Assembly (NCBI GenBank): GCA_023424995.1
Contig: JAFADH010000164.1
Location: 1-6,502, forward strand
Direction: 5' to 3'
Length of the DNA: 6,502 nucleotides
Source of the DNA: Bacillota bacterium
GTDB taxonomy: Bacteria; Bacillota; Clostridia; Lachnospirales; Lachnospiraceae
Shown piece after piece: positions 5,022 to 6,502 of this stretch; positions within the stretch are counted from its first letter, which is position 1; each line of letters starts with the position of its first letter. The notes under the pieces are model-generated. The model made no database searches. It saw only the letters and a program-made list of their open reading frames with translations, and was not told the DNA's origin. The translations under genes were made by a program, and so were the position numbers.

Positions 5022-6074
5022 TCAATCTGTTTTCTTTTGAAAATGCTGGTAATCCTTAGAATTTTTCCAATCTCCGCCCCAGGTGAAGCCCCTGGAGATA
5101 AAAGCCTCATAGACGATATCGCCTTTCTTAATATAGTATACATTATCCAACGAACGGTCAGCATACCGGGAACCTTCTTCGGGAGATGTCACCTGCTTGC
5201 CGTTCATTTCCCTGACATACGGGTTATACAGCGGATTAATGTCGATTGCCAGCCCATAACTGTGGAGGGAAAGCCTGCCTGAGCCGTCATCGATAGGACG
5301 GTAATTAAAAGAGGAGGTATTATTGGCAGCCATGGAAGAATTATCATCTGCTTTATATTCATCTACCAATACCATCTGCTCTATCGGGTATTTATGATCA
5401 TAGAGCTCACTGAAAATGTCTATGATATCCTGAGCAATCTCCTTATTCACGATTAATTCCCCCGGATGCGGCTCTCCGTCAAAGCCCCAGTACAGAACCT
5501 TCACATACCGAAGCTCCTCGTATGGTACCTTGCTGTCCACAGGATAAGACACACCGGTAATTCTGTCTTTTATCTCTTGTGAAAGCTCTTCATAATAAAA
5601 CATGATATTATCCCCTTGATAAGATACCTGTAATGAAGTATCTTCCGTGTCGGCTTTCATACCGGTTCCGGAATTATCTCCTTTATCAGTATACGAATCA
5701 ATAACTGCATTATTACTTGATGAATCAATGATTTCACTGTCACTTGGAAAATCAGTAATTGTATGATTCTTTGACGAATCTGCGGATGCCAGGTCAGCTT
5801 CATCCGCCGTATCTGCAACTGTCATATCCGCATCAGGCAAGTCATCGGTTAATTTGTCCATAGTGTCTGTCTCTGTGTTATTATTACCGGATATCTCCGT
5901 ATTCATATTATCTTCATCCGGAGTCGTATCCGCCGTATTCCCTTCATCGGTTATGAATAACAGTCCGAAATGCCTGGCAAATAATCTGCTGTTCAATAAA
6001 AGAACTGCTGACAGAAATAATGCAATTATTATGATAATTACAGTGAGAACGAGCTTATATCTACGCATGTGCAT
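5022..6074 (-). CDS. Membrane-anchored M15-family D,D-carboxypeptidase or endopeptidase-like protein
   Basis: M15 enzymes are zinc peptidases cutting peptidoglycan stem peptides. The product has 350 residues: a basic N-terminus (RRYK), one membrane segment (about 8-27, very Ile/Leu-rich), an Asp/Thr/Asn/Ser-rich acidic linker (about 43-147), then the extracellular catalytic domain (about 150-350). The zinc and active-site pattern is visible: YR (258-259), SLHSYGLAIDINPLYNPY with H271 and D278, and WGGDW followed by DYQHFQ with H344. This matches the VanY-like M15C branch. Whether it is a carboxypeptidase or an L-Ala-D-Glu type endopeptidase cannot be told. Two starts are possible: ATG at 6074 or two codons later at 6068, which is better spaced from GGAAGG/AAGGTG. 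It follows the small gene at 6129 by 54 bases and may share its promoter. No clear terminator follows it. Confidence 0.9.
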   Translation of the reverse strand: MHMRRYKLVLTVIIIIIALFLSAVLLLNSRLFARHFGLLFITDEGNTADTTPDEDNMNTEISGNNNTETDTMDKLTDDLPDADMTVADTADEADLASADSSKNHTITDFPSDSEIIDSSSNNAVIDSYTDKGDNSGTGMKADTEDTSLQVSYQGDNIMFYYEELSQEIKDRITGVSYPVDSKVPYEELRYVKVLYWGFDGEPHPGELIVNKEIAQDIIDIFSELYDHKYPIEQMVLVDEYKADDNSSMAANNTSSFNYRPIDDGSGRLSLHSYGLAIDINPLYNPYVREMNGKQVTSPEEGSRYADRSLDNVYYIKKGDIVYEAFISRGFTWGGDWKNSKDYQHFQKKTD

Positions 6075-6128
6075 TTCACCTTCCTTTGGGAAAAGCGTAA
6101 TACAATATTTATCTGCATACCTTTACGG

Positions 6129-6398
6129 CTAATCTTCCTCGATTACATGAATCTCCAGATAATCAAAGTCAATCGGTTCGATAAAACTATCCTGGGTAAA
6201 CCTGGCTTTATCATGCCGCTTGAATTCTTCTACGGTTGCCTTCAGCCAAATTGGCTTTGACAGATCATAGGCATGACAGATCTCATCGATCGCCTGGAAG
6301 ATCTTCTGTGTCCTGCGCAGCTCCGTGCTGTCGTTGCATACAACCATATCCTTGATTAATCGGTTTTCCTTGAATATCTTTGCCCATAAACGAAACAT
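6129..6398 (-). CDS. Small acidic hypothetical protein
   Basis: I do not recognise a named domain. With the start chosen here it has 89 residues, beginning MFRLWAKIFKENRLIKD and ending in an acidic, aromatic tail, FDYLEIHVIEED. The middle contains a predicted helix (TQKIFQAIDEICHAYDLS) and the segment KPIWLKATVEEFKRHDKARF. It has no membrane segment or signal peptide, and looks cytoplasmic and single-domain. An ATG eight codons upstream (6422) is also in frame, but AAAGAGGA at 6412-6405 is correctly spaced (6 nt) for the ATG at 6398 and lies inside the longer version, so the shorter start is preferred. The general look agrees with short conserved hypothetical proteins of clostridia, from memory only. 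It probably forms a transcription unit with the M15 gene 54 bases downstream. Confidence 0.85.
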   Translation of the reverse strand: MFRLWAKIFKENRLIKDMVVCNDSTELRRTQKIFQAIDEICHAYDLSKPIWLKATVEEFKRHDKARFTQDSFIEPIDFDYLEIHVIEED

Positions 6399-6448
6399 TC
6401 TGATTCCTCTTTCTATTGCCAATTAGTGACTGTCATTATATAATATTA

Positions 6449-6461
6449 ATTGATAATCAAT
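6449..6461. promoter_or_regulatory. Odd palindrome ATTGATAATCAAT over the predicted transcription start
   Basis: Six-base arms, ATTGAT and ATCAAT, surround a single central A. The site covers the predicted start of the promoter at 6465-6492, where a repressor would block initiation. The right part (TGATAAT plus following bases) matches 11 of 14 defined positions of the Bacillus-type Fur box TGATAATNATTATCA. That is not enough in AT-rich DNA to call a Fur site. Confidence 0.3.
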
Positions 6462-6464
6462 CTT

Positions 6465-6492
6465 ATTATATATGATGATTCCCGAAATGCAA
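6465..6492 (-). promoter_or_regulatory. Promoter upstream of the small hypothetical gene
   Basis: On the minus strand TTGCAT (6487-6492) is 16 nt from TATAAT (6465-6470), placing the start near 6458 and giving a leader of about 60 nt to the preferred ATG at 6398. A second TATAAT (6435-6440) exists further down but has a TTGATT only 14 nt upstream, which is too close. Confidence 0.5.
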
Positions 6493-6502
6493 AGGTTATT
6501 AT

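Overview
The window looks like a stretch of chromosome from a low-GC anaerobic Firmicute, most likely a Lachnospiraceae or other Clostridia member. I infer this from the dnaX - ybaB/ebfC - recR gene order, which is typical of Firmicutes, from purine-rich AGGAG-type ribosome binding sites, from AT-rich spacers, and from an HD-GYP protein and an M15 peptidase of clostridial style. The species cannot be named from sequence alone. All six confident genes lie on the minus strand, so the functional reading direction is right to left.

Layout in transcription order: (1) 6398-6129, a small conserved-looking acidic protein of unknown function, behind a promoter near the right edge with a 13-bp odd palindrome over its predicted start point. 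(2) 6074-5022, a membrane-anchored M15-family peptidoglycan peptidase with a long acidic low-complexity linker. (3) 4876-3833, an HD-GYP phosphodiesterase with a degenerate receiver domain, behind its own strong sigma-A type promoter (TTGATT-17-TATAAT). (4) 3830-2247, dnaX, starting 2 nt after the HD-GYP stop, with its Shine-Dalgarno inside the last HD-GYP codons. (5) A 500-bp AT-rich spacer (2246-1747) that contains a 23-bp tandem duplication across the dnaX stop codon, a degenerate array of 10-15 nt units, and a promoter (TTGAAA-18-TATAAT) for the next pair. (6) 1746-1393 ybaB/ebfC and 1393-797 recR, overlapping by 1 nt and ended by a strong intrinsic terminator at 649-699. (7) Positions 1-648, in which I find no convincing gene. 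This stretch holds a leftward terminator-like hairpin, a 72-bp element bounded by 9-bp inverted repeats, a long pyrimidine-rich tract with a 10-bp duplication, and a leftward promoter that probably drives a gene just outside the window.

The core is a DNA replication and repair module: DnaX is the clamp-loader subunit, YbaB/EbfC a nucleoid-associated protein, and RecR the partner of RecF/RecO in recombinational repair. The less usual part is that dnaX appears to be the distal gene of an operon led by a cyclic-dinucleotide-type HD-GYP phosphodiesterase whose receiver has lost its phosphorylation chemistry. No CRISPR array, tRNA, rRNA, insertion sequence or defence system is visible. The nearest things to undescribed structure are the degenerate array behind dnaX and the small inverted-repeat element at 308-379.
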